Below the pieces are notes generated by a model that was given only the letters and a program-made list of their open reading frames with translations, was not told the DNA's origin and did not search any database. A DNA stretch of 30,630 nt from positions 16,271 to 46,900 of the forward strand of contig JAJQFX010000230.1 in NCBI GenBank assembly GCA_021200895.1, given 5' to 3'. The position numbers were made by a program, and so were the translations under genes. Positions 16,270 to 23,526 of this stretch are shown here, one piece after another (the first letter of the stretch is position 1; each line of letters begins with the position of its first letter). This DNA is from Clostridiales bacterium. Lineage in GTDB: Bacteria > Bacillota > Clostridia > Oscillospirales > Oscillospiraceae.

Positions 16270-16934
16270 TTGCGCACCACCTTCTTCTGACGGGTCTCCA
16301 GCAGGTTGACAAAGAGCAGCACCACAGTGCTGATGGCCACGTCGACCATCACCCACCGGAACGCACCCGCCTCGTCGTTGGTGCGCCAGAGTTGGTAAAC
16401 GGTGGTTGCAATGGTGGCCGTTTTGCCCGGCGTGTAGCCAATCAGCATACTGGTAGCGCCGTACTCCCCCAGCGCCCGGGCGAAGGCCAACACTACCCCC
16501 GCCAAAACACCCTGGCGGCAGGCGGGCATACGGATGCGCCAGAAGATGTAAGTGTTGGACAGGCCCAGGGTCTGGCCGGAGTAGGCCAGGGTCTCGTCAA
16601 AACTTTCGAACGCGCCCCGGGCGGTGCGGTACATCAGCGGGAATGCCACTATGGATGCCGCCAGGATGCCGCCATACCACGTCATCACGAATTTAATGCC
16701 GAACTGCGCCAGGAAAATGCCCATAGGACGCTTCGCACCGAACAGCAGCAGCAGGAAGTAGCCGCAGACGGTGGGGGGCAGCACCATGGGCAGCGTCAGC
16801 ACCACGTCCAGCAGCCCCTTGACCGTCCTGGGCAGCTTTGCCGCATAATAGGCACAAAAAATGCCGAAAAAGAACACCAATACACAGCTGATGGCGGCAA
16901 TGCGCACCGAGTTCCACAGGGGATACCAATCCAT
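16266..16934 (-). CDS. modB: Molybdate ABC transporter permease
   Basis: A 222-residue inner-membrane permease with about five membrane helices. The EAA loop, which docks the ATPase, is visible as AFESFDETLAYSGQTLGLSNTYIFWRIRMPA, and is followed by FARALGEYGATSMLIG, a typical ModB signature. ATG at 16934 is chosen because AGGAGGAGG lies about ten bases upstream. The longer reading to 17012 has no ribosome site and adds a non-membrane, Cys-rich leader. Confidence 0.92.
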   Translation of the reverse strand: MDWYPLWNSVRIAAISCVLVFFFGIFCAYYAAKLPRTVKGLLDVVLTLPMVLPPTVCGYFLLLLFGAKRPMGIFLAQFGIKFVMTWYGGILAASIVAFPLMYRTARGAFESFDETLAYSGQTLGLSNTYIFWRIRMPACRQGVLAGVVLAFARALGEYGATSMLIGYTPGKTATIATTVYQLWRTNDEAGAFRWVMVDVAISTVVLLFVNLLETRQKKVVRK

Positions 16935-17030
16935 TTTGGCTGTTCCTCCTCCTTGTGTCATGGTCTGAAAGCCGATGAAGCACCTGTCCGCTTTGCAGCG
17001 AACCGGACGCACATCGGCTGCCGGATAGGA

Positions 17031-17067
17031 TGCAGGCCGACCGGGTCAGCGAGAACCCTGTCGGCCT
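17031..17067 (-). promoter_or_regulatory. Hairpin between modA and modB
   Basis: A long imperfect stem GCAGGCCGACCGGGT / ACCCTGTCGGCCTGC with one mismatch lies in the 147-base gap between modA and modB. No T run follows on the minus strand, so it more likely protects the upstream modA transcript or sets modA:modB ratios than stops transcription. Confidence 0.5.
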
Positions 17068-17081
17068 GCTTGAAGGTCACA

Positions 17082-18056
17082 TTATGCGACAGGCGCAAAG
17101 CCGACGCTCTCAAAGACCGCCATGGCCTCATCCGTGGTCAGGTAGTCCAGAAACTCCTGGGCGGCTTCCTGGTTGGCGCTGGTTTTCAGCACGGCGGCGG
17201 GGTAGATGACCTGGCCGCACATATCGGCGGTGGCATAGTCCACGATTTCCAGCCCTGCGGAATAGGCGTCGGTGCAATAGATGACGCCGCAGTCCACGCT
17301 GGCCTCAGAGACCTGAGTGGTGACTTCCTTCACGTTGGTGCCGTAGGTAATGCAGCCTGCGTTAGCCAGTTCATCCTCATCAAGCCCGTAGTAAGCCAGA
17401 ATCTTCTGCGTGTACTGCCCCACTGGCACGTCCTCGTTGCCCATGGCCATAAAGACGCTGCCCTCAGCCAGCTTGTCCGCCAAATCGTCAAAGCTCTCGA
17501 TGCCGGCGGGGTTGCCATCGGGGACGCACAGCGTGACCTTGTTTTCCAGCAGGTCAATGCGGCTTTCCTCCAGGACGAAGTCCAGCCCGTCGGTATTTAC
17601 CTCGGCGTCAGCGGTGATGTCCAGCTGATCCATCTGCTTCTGCCCGGCGGAGATGAACAGGTCGCACTCTGCGCCCTCCTCAATTTGGGTTTTCAGGGTG
17701 CCAGAGGAGTCGAAGTTATAGGTGATGGTGACGCCCTCGTGGGCGGCTTCGTAGGTTTCCTTGATTTCGGTCAGGGTTTCGGTCATGGAGGCGGCGGCAA
17801 AGACCACCAGATCCACCTCTTCGGTTTCCTCGGCTTCCGCATCAGCGGTGCTGCTTTCCGCACCGGCCTCGCTGGCGGCGGCGCTTTCGGCGCTGGCTTC
17901 GGAGGTGCTGGAGGCGCTGCTTTCAGCTGCGCTGCTGCTTCCGGTGCTGCTGTCGCCTTCGGTGGTGCTGTCACTGCTGCCGGAGCAGGCAACCGCGCCG
18001 CAGGCCAGGGCCAGCGCCATCAGCAGGGCGAGGGCTTTCTTCAGGTTGTGTTTCAT
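17082..18056 (-). CDS. modA: Molybdate-binding lipoprotein of the ABC transporter
   Basis: A 324-residue extracellular binding protein. The signal peptide (KK then ALALLMALALACGAVAC) ends at a lipobox with C24 the likely lipidated cysteine; C19 is an alternative. Residues 25-80 are an unusually long low-complexity linker made almost only of Ser, Ala, Glu, Thr and Gly. The mature domain starts at VDLVVFAAASMTETLTEI, a typical ModA opening whose Ser residues bind the oxyanion. Later GTLKTQIEEGAECDLFISAGQKQMDQL fits the family. AAGGAGAAG precedes the ATG. It is 147 bases from modB. Confidence 0.93.
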   Translation of the reverse strand: MKHNLKKALALLMALALACGAVACSGSSDSTTEGDSSTGSSSAAESSASSTSEASAESAAASEAGAESSTADAEAEETEEVDLVVFAAASMTETLTEIKETYEAAHEGVTITYNFDSSGTLKTQIEEGAECDLFISAGQKQMDQLDITADAEVNTDGLDFVLEESRIDLLENKVTLCVPDGNPAGIESFDDLADKLAEGSVFMAMGNEDVPVGQYTQKILAYYGLDEDELANAGCITYGTNVKEVTTQVSEASVDCGVIYCTDAYSAGLEIVDYATADMCGQVIYPAAVLKTSANQEAAQEFLDYLTTDEAMAVFESVGFAPVA

Positions 18057-18138
18057 GGTACAACTTCTCCTTTCATCCCATATTTCAGGGATGGTTTATT
18101 TTTATCAGCGTGATTTACACGCGGATAAACGAAGGGGA

Positions 18139-19074
18139 TTAGGCGCGGGCGCAATCCTGCACCTCGTTGTGGAGCAGGCCCATGCCATGAGGGATGGTGT
18201 CAAGGAACACATCCATGCTCTCCATACAGGCTTTCGGGCTGCCGGGCAGGTTGATGATCAGTGTCTTGCCCCGAATGACGGACACCGCCCGGGACAGCAT
18301 GGCGCGCTTCGTGATAGCCAGCGAGGCGGCGCGGATGGCCTCCGCAATGCCGGGTACCTGCCGGTCTGCCACTGCCAGGGTGGCCTCCGGCGCGGTGTCC
18401 CTGGGGCTGAACCCGGTGCCGCCGGTGGTCAGAATCAAATCCAGCTGCCGCTGGTCGGCCAAGCGCATCAGCTGCTTTTTCAGGGCAGCGGGGTCGTCTG
18501 CCAGCAGAAGCTGCTCCACCACTTCATAGCCGTTCTCTTTCAGCCGCGCTGCAATGGCGGGGCCGCTCTTGTCCTCCCGCTGGCCACGGGCACCCTTATC
18601 GCTGAGGGTGATAACGGCGGCCTGCCAGGGGCGGGGCGTTGTGCGGGGGACGATGACCATCTCATCCCCTACCGTGATGGTACCCGGCTCCAGCACCCGG
18701 GCAAAGACGCCCTCCCTAGGCATGATGCAGTCGCCCATCTTTTTATAAATTTCACAGTGACTGTGGCAGTCCTTCCCGATTTGGGTCATCTCCAGCAGCA
18801 CATCCCCGCAGCGGAGCAGGGTGCCTACGGGGAGGGCACGGAAGTCGAAGCCCTCCACCACCAGATTCTCTCCAAACGCGCCGGGGGCAACATTCGCCCC
18901 CCGCTGGTTAAAGGCTTCGATTTTATCGGCGCTGAGCAGGCTGACCTGGCGGTGCCAGTTGCCCGCGTGAGCGTCCCCTTGAATGCCCCAGTCCACGGCG
19001 AAGTAGCCGCTGTCTACCGTTTTCTTTTGTGTTCCGCGCACCGCGCTGGTGCAGACGGCAATCACCTTTCCCAT
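18139..19074 (-). CDS. MOSC domain fused to molybdopterin adenylyltransferase (Mog)
   Basis: This 311-residue fusion has an N-terminal MOSC domain (about 1-145), which includes VDWGIQGDAHAGNWHRQVSLLS, GAFGENL and GKDCHSHCEIY. A C-terminal MogA/MoaB domain (about 150-311) follows, opening AAVITLSDKGARGQREDKSG and containing the nucleotide motif LTTGGTGFSPRDTAPEAT. The Mog part activates molybdopterin by adenylation before molybdenum insertion. MOSC domains are predicted sulfur carriers or Mo-cofactor handlers. The ATG at 19074 is chosen because GGAGG lies eight bases upstream, inside the end of moaA; an in-frame TTG further up would place that site within the gene. It follows moaA by four bases. 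Confidence 0.9.
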   Translation of the reverse strand: MGKVIAVCTSAVRGTQKKTVDSGYFAVDWGIQGDAHAGNWHRQVSLLSADKIEAFNQRGANVAPGAFGENLVVEGFDFRALPVGTLLRCGDVLLEMTQIGKDCHSHCEIYKKMGDCIMPREGVFARVLEPGTITVGDEMVIVPRTTPRPWQAAVITLSDKGARGQREDKSGPAIAARLKENGYEVVEQLLLADDPAALKKQLMRLADQRQLDLILTTGGTGFSPRDTAPEATLAVADRQVPGIAEAIRAASLAITKRAMLSRAVSVIRGKTLIINLPGSPKACMESMDVFLDTIPHGMGLLHNEVQDCARA

Positions 19075-19078
19075 GGTG

Positions 19079-20050
19079 TTATCCTCCAATTTGGCTCATG
19101 CCTTTTTGCTCTGTAATGCTGTCCCGCTGGGTAAAACAGTGGGCACGGGGCTTGGCATAAATGGTCTGGCGCAGCGCCTTCCGCAAATCTGCGTCGGAGC
19201 CTCCGCTGCGCAGAACGGCTTTCAAATCCGTGCTGGTCTCATAGCACAGGCAGGGCTTCAGCAGACCCGTGCTGGTCAGCCGAATCCGGTTACAGTCTGC
19301 GCAGAAGGTGTGGCTGACGGCGTCAATGAAACCGATTCGCCCCATCAGGGACGCACTGGCATAGTAGTGCGCCGGGCCGTTGCCCCGCTTCTCCGAGACA
19401 GGGGACAGGTCAGGCCAGCAGCCCTTCAGCGTTTCCAGCGCCCGGTCAGGGGAGAAGCCGGAGGCGGACGCGCTGTAGCCGATGGGCATCAACTCAATAA
19501 AGCGCACGTCCACCGGAAGGCGCTGGGCGATTGCTGCAAGCTCCGGCAACTCGCCCTGATTCTCCTCCAGCAGCACCACGTTGACCTTGGTGCGAATCCC
19601 TATCGCCACACACTGTTCCAGCAGCGCCATCAGTCGGGGCAGCGCTGAACCACGGTAACCGGTCAGCTTGCCGTACTTCTCATCGTTCACCGTGTCCAAG
19701 CTGATATTCACGGCGTCCAATCCGGCAGCCACAAGCTCCTCCAACTGCCCGCTCAGCAGCAGCCCGTTGGTGGTCATGGTGACCTGCTCCACGCCGGGGA
19801 GGGCTTTCAGCTGGCCCACAAAGCCGACACAGCCCTTCCGCACCAGCGGTTCGCCGCCGGTGACTTTAAACTTTGTCACCCCCAGCGCCACCGCCTGAGC
19901 GGCCACCCGCAGCAACTCTTCATAGGTCAGAATCTCACAATGGGGGGTCAGTGTTATCCCTTCCGGCATACAGTATTTGCACCGGAGGTTGCAGCGGTCG
20001 GTGATGGAGAGGCGCATATAGTCGATGCTTCGTCCGTACTGGTCGGTCAT
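19079..20050 (-). CDS. moaA: GTP 3',8-cyclase
   Basis: A 323-residue radical SAM enzyme making the first step of molybdenum cofactor synthesis, converting GTP to 3',8-cyclo-7,8-dihydro-GTP. The radical SAM cluster uses C20, C24 and C27 (CNLRCKYC). The second C-terminal cluster uses C250, C253 (FCADC) and C267. The chain ends with the conserved double glycine (SQIGG) required for activity. The ATG overlaps the moaC stop by four bases. Length is normal. Confidence 0.97.
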   Translation of the reverse strand: MTDQYGRSIDYMRLSITDRCNLRCKYCMPEGITLTPHCEILTYEELLRVAAQAVALGVTKFKVTGGEPLVRKGCVGFVGQLKALPGVEQVTMTTNGLLLSGQLEELVAAGLDAVNISLDTVNDEKYGKLTGYRGSALPRLMALLEQCVAIGIRTKVNVVLLEENQGELPELAAIAQRLPVDVRFIELMPIGYSASASGFSPDRALETLKGCWPDLSPVSEKRGNGPAHYYASASLMGRIGFIDAVSHTFCADCNRIRLTSTGLLKPCLCYETSTDLKAVLRSGGSDADLRKALRQTIYAKPRAHCFTQRDSITEQKGMSQIGG

Positions 20051-20538
20051 TGCGGGCCTCCGTCTGAACTGAATTGGAAGTCACCGCTCTTGCCGCCGTG
20101 CTTTTCCACCAGATGAATTTCACCAATCACCATATGCTTATCTACAGCCTTGCACATATCGTACACCGTCAGCAACGCCACGGAGACGCCGGTCGGCGCC
20201 TCCATCTCCACCCCTGTCACGCCCTGACAGGAGACGGTGCAGGTGGCCTCTATACCCCAGCACTCCGGCAGCAGGCGAAAGGTGACGGCGCTCTTCGTCA
20301 GCGCGAGGGTGTGGCACAGGGGAATCAGCTCTGCCGTGCGCTTCGTCGCCATGATGCCGGCCACCTGCGCCACGCCAAGCACATCGCCCTTCTTCGCCGT
20401 ACCATCCCGGACGGCGGCAAAGCAGGCTTCGCTCATGGTAATGCGGCCTGTGGCGACAGCAGTGCGAGCCGTCACCGGCTTTCCGCTGACGTCCACCATA
20501 ATTGCGTTTCCGTTTGCGTCAATATGCGTAAACTCCAT
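20047..20538 (-). CDS. moaC: Cyclic pyranopterin monophosphate synthase
   Basis: A 163-residue MoaC, acting directly after MoaA to form cPMP. Conserved stretches include KKGDVLGVAQVAGIMATKRT, LIPLCHTL and GVEMEAPTGVSVALLTVYDMCKAVDK, the last with the catalytic Lys region. AAGGAG lies about ten bases before the ATG. Coupled to moaA by a four-base overlap. Confidence 0.96.
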   Translation of the reverse strand: MEFTHIDANGNAIMVDVSGKPVTARTAVATGRITMSEACFAAVRDGTAKKGDVLGVAQVAGIMATKRTAELIPLCHTLALTKSAVTFRLLPECWGIEATCTVSCQGVTGVEMEAPTGVSVALLTVYDMCKAVDKHMVIGEIHLVEKHGGKSGDFQFSSDGGPQ

Positions 20539-20566
20539 GCAGGGACACTCCTTTAAAATGAAACCG

Positions 20567-21592
20567 TCAAACGCCCTTCCCGAAGCCGCAGTTGGGGAAG
20601 TGGCACACCTTGCAGTTCAGGCACAGGCCGCCGTTCCCCAGCCCGGCCAGATAATCCGCCGTGACGGGAACGTCCGCCAGCAGATAGGGCAGCACCAGGT
20701 CAAAAATGGTGCGGTTTGCATACATCACGCAGCCGGGCAGCCCGCAAATCGGCCGACCGTCCTGGGCATAAGCCATCAGGAACATGGCTCCAGGCAGCAC
20801 CGGCGCACCGTAGGAGACGATGCTGGCTCCGGTATTTTTGATGGCCAGAGGGGTTTTGTCATCCGGGTCCACGCTCATGCCGCCGGTGCAAAGCACCATC
20901 TCGCAGCCCTCCGCCAGCATCTTCTGGATGGCGGAGGTGATTTTCTCATGGTCGTCATTCAGCACTTCGTGGGCGACCATCTCACAGCCGTACTCCGCCA
21001 GCTTCTCCTGAATGACCGGGGTGAAGGTGTCCTGAATCCGGCCATAATAAACCTCGTTGCCGGTGGTGACAATGCCGTATCGCTTCGCCTTCAGCGGATA
21101 AAGCTGGAGCAGCGGCTTATCCCCGGCCGCCTGCTTTGCCGCCTCCATCTTCTCCTTCTCAATGACAAGGGGAATGATTCTGGTGCCGCACAGCTTGTCC
21201 CCTTTCTTCACGACAAATCCGGAGGAGCGGGTGGCAATCATCATCTCCCCCAGGCTGTTGACCGCCCGCAGGTGCTCCAAATCCACCAGCAGCAGGCCGT
21301 CCACGTCGGCAATCAGCTCGATTTTCCCCTCTTTGGCCAGAGAGGCGTGCATATGCTCCCCCTGGCAGATGGCGCGGAGGATGTCGGCAGCCTCGTCCTC
21401 ATGGAGCATGGTCTCGTCATTCTCCCAGATGTAAACATTATCCTTGCCCACGCTGAGGAGGACGGGGATGTCCTCCTCCGTGATGATATGTCCTTTGCGG
21501 AATACGGCGTCCTTGGTGACGCCCTTAATGATTTGGGTAATGTCGTGGCACAGCACCTGTCCCACGGCGTCCTCGGTTTTCATCAGCTTCAT
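20567..21592 (-). CDS. MoeA-like molybdopterin-binding protein with a C-terminal cysteine cluster
   Basis: A 341-residue protein whose middle and C-terminal part (about 170-320) is a MoCF-biosynthesis domain: GIVTTGNEVYYGRI, LCTGGMSVDPDDKTPLAI and CGLPGCVMY. It lacks the complete four-domain layout of MoeA, so it is a shorter clostridial relative. The tail has four cysteines, C324, C327, C330 and C335 (CLNCKVCHFPNC), a pattern that could bind zinc or an Fe-S cluster. The probable role is molybdenum insertion into, or binding of, adenylated molybdopterin. No other moeA is in the window. AGGAGGT precedes the ATG and overlaps the stop of the histidine phosphatase-HD gene upstream. Confidence 0.82.
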   Translation of the reverse strand: MKLMKTEDAVGQVLCHDITQIIKGVTKDAVFRKGHIITEEDIPVLLSVGKDNVYIWENDETMLHEDEAADILRAICQGEHMHASLAKEGKIELIADVDGLLLVDLEHLRAVNSLGEMMIATRSSGFVVKKGDKLCGTRIIPLVIEKEKMEAAKQAAGDKPLLQLYPLKAKRYGIVTTGNEVYYGRIQDTFTPVIQEKLAEYGCEMVAHEVLNDDHEKITSAIQKMLAEGCEMVLCTGGMSVDPDDKTPLAIKNTGASIVSYGAPVLPGAMFLMAYAQDGRPICGLPGCVMYANRTIFDLVLPYLLADVPVTADYLAGLGNGGLCLNCKVCHFPNCGFGKGV

Positions 21593-21604
21593 GGTTTTGA
21601 CCTC

Positions 21605-22666
21605 CTATATGCAACTGTATTTCTGTTCCAGAAGAATGGTTCTATTATAGCGCCGCTGCCAGGCGGCCAGCGCCTCCTCTGTGGTGCAGCGCAGGCGGGA
21701 CGCGGCAAACCGGACGGAGACATCCACCCGCTCCGTGCCGGAGATGCGCTTATCCGCCAAGTAGAGCAGCTCCGCCTCCGGTGGTGCGTCCGGCTCCAAA
21801 TCGTGATGCTGGCGAATCAGCGCCGCCACCTGGGGATAACCGGCCTTCATCAGCAAATCGGCTCCCTTTTGCGGGTGGGTTCGGCCAGCCTCCCGGCATA
21901 CATCGTGCAGACGGCAGGCGCAGGCCAACAAGGCGCTGTTCACCGCCGCTCCGCTGCCCGCCGCCAGCCGCAGCGCTTCCTGGGCGACGGCCTCACCGTG
22001 AGCGACAACAGCGGGTGGCGTCTGCGCACGCTTGAGCAATGCGTGGCACTCCGCAGGCCCGGGATAGGGCAGCGGCTTTTGCCCAACGGATTGCACCTGA
22101 AACTGTGCGCCGTCCCAAAGCACCGTGTTGACACACCCGTAGGGCTGGGGCAGGGAGAACAGTTCGTCCAGGTTCATCCCCAGCAATATAGCAAGCCAGG
22201 CGCGAAGCAGCCCGCTGTGGGTGACAATGGCGCAGTCTCCGCCTGACTCGGCGGCGATTTGGCTCATTGTCCGCTCCATGCGGCGGGCAGCCTCGGCAAA
22301 GGACTCTCCGCCAGGCGGGGGGACGGTACCCAAATGTGCGCCCCGGGCGTCATACACCTCTGGCCATCTTTGCTGAATCTCAGAGAAGGGAAGCCCCTCC
22401 CAGTCTCCCACGGAGACCTCCCACAGGTCAGGACGGACGCGAACCGGCTGCTGCCGGTTGGGGATGCGTTCCGCTGTTTCCATGCAGCGGCGGGCCGGGC
22501 TGGTATAAATCGCAGTTAAGGGTTTTTGCGCAAGCCACTCGCCCAAGGCGTCAGCCTGCTCCAGCCCCACCTCGTCCAGGGTGCAATCGGTGCGGCTGAT
22601 GCAGCGGTGGACACCCGCCTGCCCCATCGGTTCACCGTGCCGGAGGAGGTAGAAGGTAAGCGTCAT
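21605..22666 (-). CDS. Histidine phosphatase-HD domain fusion protein
   Basis: A 353-residue two-domain protein. Residues 1-200 are a phosphoglycerate-mutase-like histidine phosphatase with the RHGE motif (R9, H10), the TSPARRCMETAE segment, GGESFAEAARRM and the second histidine in VTHSGLLRAW. From about residue 225 there is an HD-type phosphohydrolase-like domain with CRLHDVCREAGRTHPQKGADLL and IRQHHDLEPDAP. The substrate is unknown. It begins inside the end of the modE-like gene (ATGA overlap) and sits next to the MoeA-like gene, so a role in cofactor or nucleotide turnover within this pathway is likely but unproven. Confidence 0.85.
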   Translation of the reverse strand: MTLTFYLLRHGEPMGQAGVHRCISRTDCTLDEVGLEQADALGEWLAQKPLTAIYTSPARRCMETAERIPNRQQPVRVRPDLWEVSVGDWEGLPFSEIQQRWPEVYDARGAHLGTVPPPGGESFAEAARRMERTMSQIAAESGGDCAIVTHSGLLRAWLAILLGMNLDELFSLPQPYGCVNTVLWDGAQFQVQSVGQKPLPYPGPAECHALLKRAQTPPAVVAHGEAVAQEALRLAAGSGAAVNSALLACACRLHDVCREAGRTHPQKGADLLMKAGYPQVAALIRQHHDLEPDAPPEAELLYLADKRISGTERVDVSVRFAASRLRCTTEEALAAWQRRYNRTILLEQKYSCI

Positions 22667-23049
22667 AGCGTCTCCTCCTGCTTCGGGAAAGAGAACTCCT
22701 GTTTAAACTGCTCCACGGCATACTGCTGCACAGCCGCTTCAAAGTCGGTAAACTGCTGCAAGAGCGCTTCTCCCGCCTCCGTCAGATGGGCGCTGCCGCC
22801 GCCAGGCCCGCCCTGGGTGCGATGGACGATTTGCAGGTGCAGCTGCTGCTCAATGCCGCGCAGCATTGCTCGCCCCTTTGAGTAGGAGAGCGCCATTTCC
22901 GTACAGGCGCGATGGATGGAACCATATTGGGCAATGCCCCGCAGCAGTTCCGCCGTGCCTGGCCCAAATACCAGTTGTCCGCCGGATGCCAGCCGCACTT
23001 GGATATTGGGATTTAAAACGAGGGCATCGGGAGAAAATGACGGTTCCAT
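22663..23049 (-). CDS. ModE-type winged-helix regulator, short form
   Basis: A 128-residue protein matching the N-terminal DNA-binding half of ModE (FGPGTAELLRGIAQYGSIHRACTEMALSYSKGRAMLRGIEQQL, then GGPGGGSAHLTEAGEALLQQF). The C-terminal Mop/TOBE molybdate-binding domains of full ModE are missing, so how it would sense molybdate is unclear; such short forms occur in anaerobes. ATG at 23049 has AAAGGAG upstream; the frame is open for 22 more codons but without a ribosome site. It leads the molybdenum cofactor operon and lies just downstream of a strong palindrome that may be its own operator. Confidence 0.85.
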   Translation of the reverse strand: MEPSFSPDALVLNPNIQVRLASGGQLVFGPGTAELLRGIAQYGSIHRACTEMALSYSKGRAMLRGIEQQLHLQIVHRTQGGPGGGSAHLTEAGEALLQQFTDFEAAVQQYAVEQFKQEFSFPKQEETL

Positions 23050-23083
23050 GATGGCTCCTTTCCGAGGGACGATCCAACCAGAC

Positions 23084-23105
23084 GAGTGTTTTTCAAAAAA
23101 CACTC
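23084..23105. promoter_or_regulatory. Perfect palindrome at the modE-like promoter, candidate operator
   Basis: Arms GAGTGTTTTT (23084-23093) and AAAAACACTC (23096-23105) are separated by two bases. On the minus strand it lies at about +3 to +24 from the predicted start of transcription, a repressor position. Its core is TGTT-N8-AACA, as at 10164-10183. A hairpin role in the mRNA is also possible. Confidence 0.6.
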
Positions 23106-23114
23106 CACAGTCCA

Positions 23115-23142
23115 ATTAGACCACGAAAAAGGGAAAAGGCAA
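23115..23142 (-). promoter_or_regulatory. Promoter of the molybdenum cofactor operon
   Basis: Read on the minus strand, TTGCCT (23142-23137) and TCTAAT (23120-23115) are 16 bases apart. Transcription would start around 23107, just at the edge of the palindrome. Confidence 0.5.
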
Positions 23143-23221
23143 AGTAGTTTGCGCTACAATGCCTGCGCTGTGGCAAAATTGTTTCTGCCGGGCGGGCATA
23201 GCCTTCCTTGAAAATTCCCCC

Positions 23222-23249
23222 TTGACAGCGGCGTAAAAGGTGATAAAAT
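23222..23249 (+). promoter_or_regulatory. Promoter of alaS
   Basis: A consensus -35 TTGACA (23222-23227) and TAAAAT (23244-23249) are 16 bases apart. Transcription would begin near 23256, just before the T-box leader. Confidence 0.8.
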
Positions 23250-23255
23250 GATAAC

Positions 23256-23483
23256 AATAAACTGGCGATAACGGAACGAGACGGGACGGCCTGGCCCAAA
23301 GCGAATGGAGGACGGTGGAAGCTCCATGACCCAGGCCCCCTTCAGCCACTCCGTTTGCCGTCCGGGAGGACCGGAACGCCCCATCCCCGTTACAGGATGA
23401 ACTGAGCGGTGCGCACTGCGCATCATCAGGGTGGTACCGTGGATTTTTTTCGCCCCTGAGTGAATCAGGGGCGATTTTCTTTT
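23256..23483 (+). promoter_or_regulatory. T-box leader (alanine) of alaS
   Basis: The leader has a Stem I whose base can be formed by AACGG (23270-23274) and CCGTT (23351-23355). The 3' side of the internal loop carries GCC at 23345-23347, the likely alanine specifier codon. The inner arms GGCCTGG and CCAGGCC and the conserved GGTGGAAGCTCC segment are present. The T-box motif AGGGTGGTACCGTG is at 23428-23441, with TGGT to pair with the ACCA end of tRNA-Ala. It is followed by the terminator stem. Uncharged tRNA-Ala would favour the antiterminator and turn on alaS. Confidence 0.92.
23451..23483 (+). terminator. T-box-controlled terminator
   Basis: A nine-base stem CGCCCCTGA/TCAGGGGCG is followed by ATTTTCTTTT. 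It lies directly after the T-box antiterminator region and before the alaS ribosome site. Confidence 0.9.
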
Positions 23484-23526
23484 GTGCCACAAAAGTTGAA
23501 TGTATTTTCATTGGAGGTTTGTGTTT

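Noticed and set aside
18057..18138. A molybdenum cofactor riboswitch upstream of modA
   Set aside because: The 82-base gap holds only two small hairpins (GCGTG/CACGC and CATCCC/GGGATG) and is too short and simple for the known cofactor riboswitch fold.
16392..19116. Long plus-strand frames opposite modB, modA and the MOSC-Mog gene
   Set aside because: They mirror conserved minus-strand genes; the Ala-rich part only reflects the Ser/Ala linker of ModA.
20237..22246. A 669-codon plus-strand frame opposite moaC and the MoeA-like gene
   Set aside because: No recognisable domain, and it is opposed by well-conserved genes on the minus strand with ribosome sites and coupled starts.
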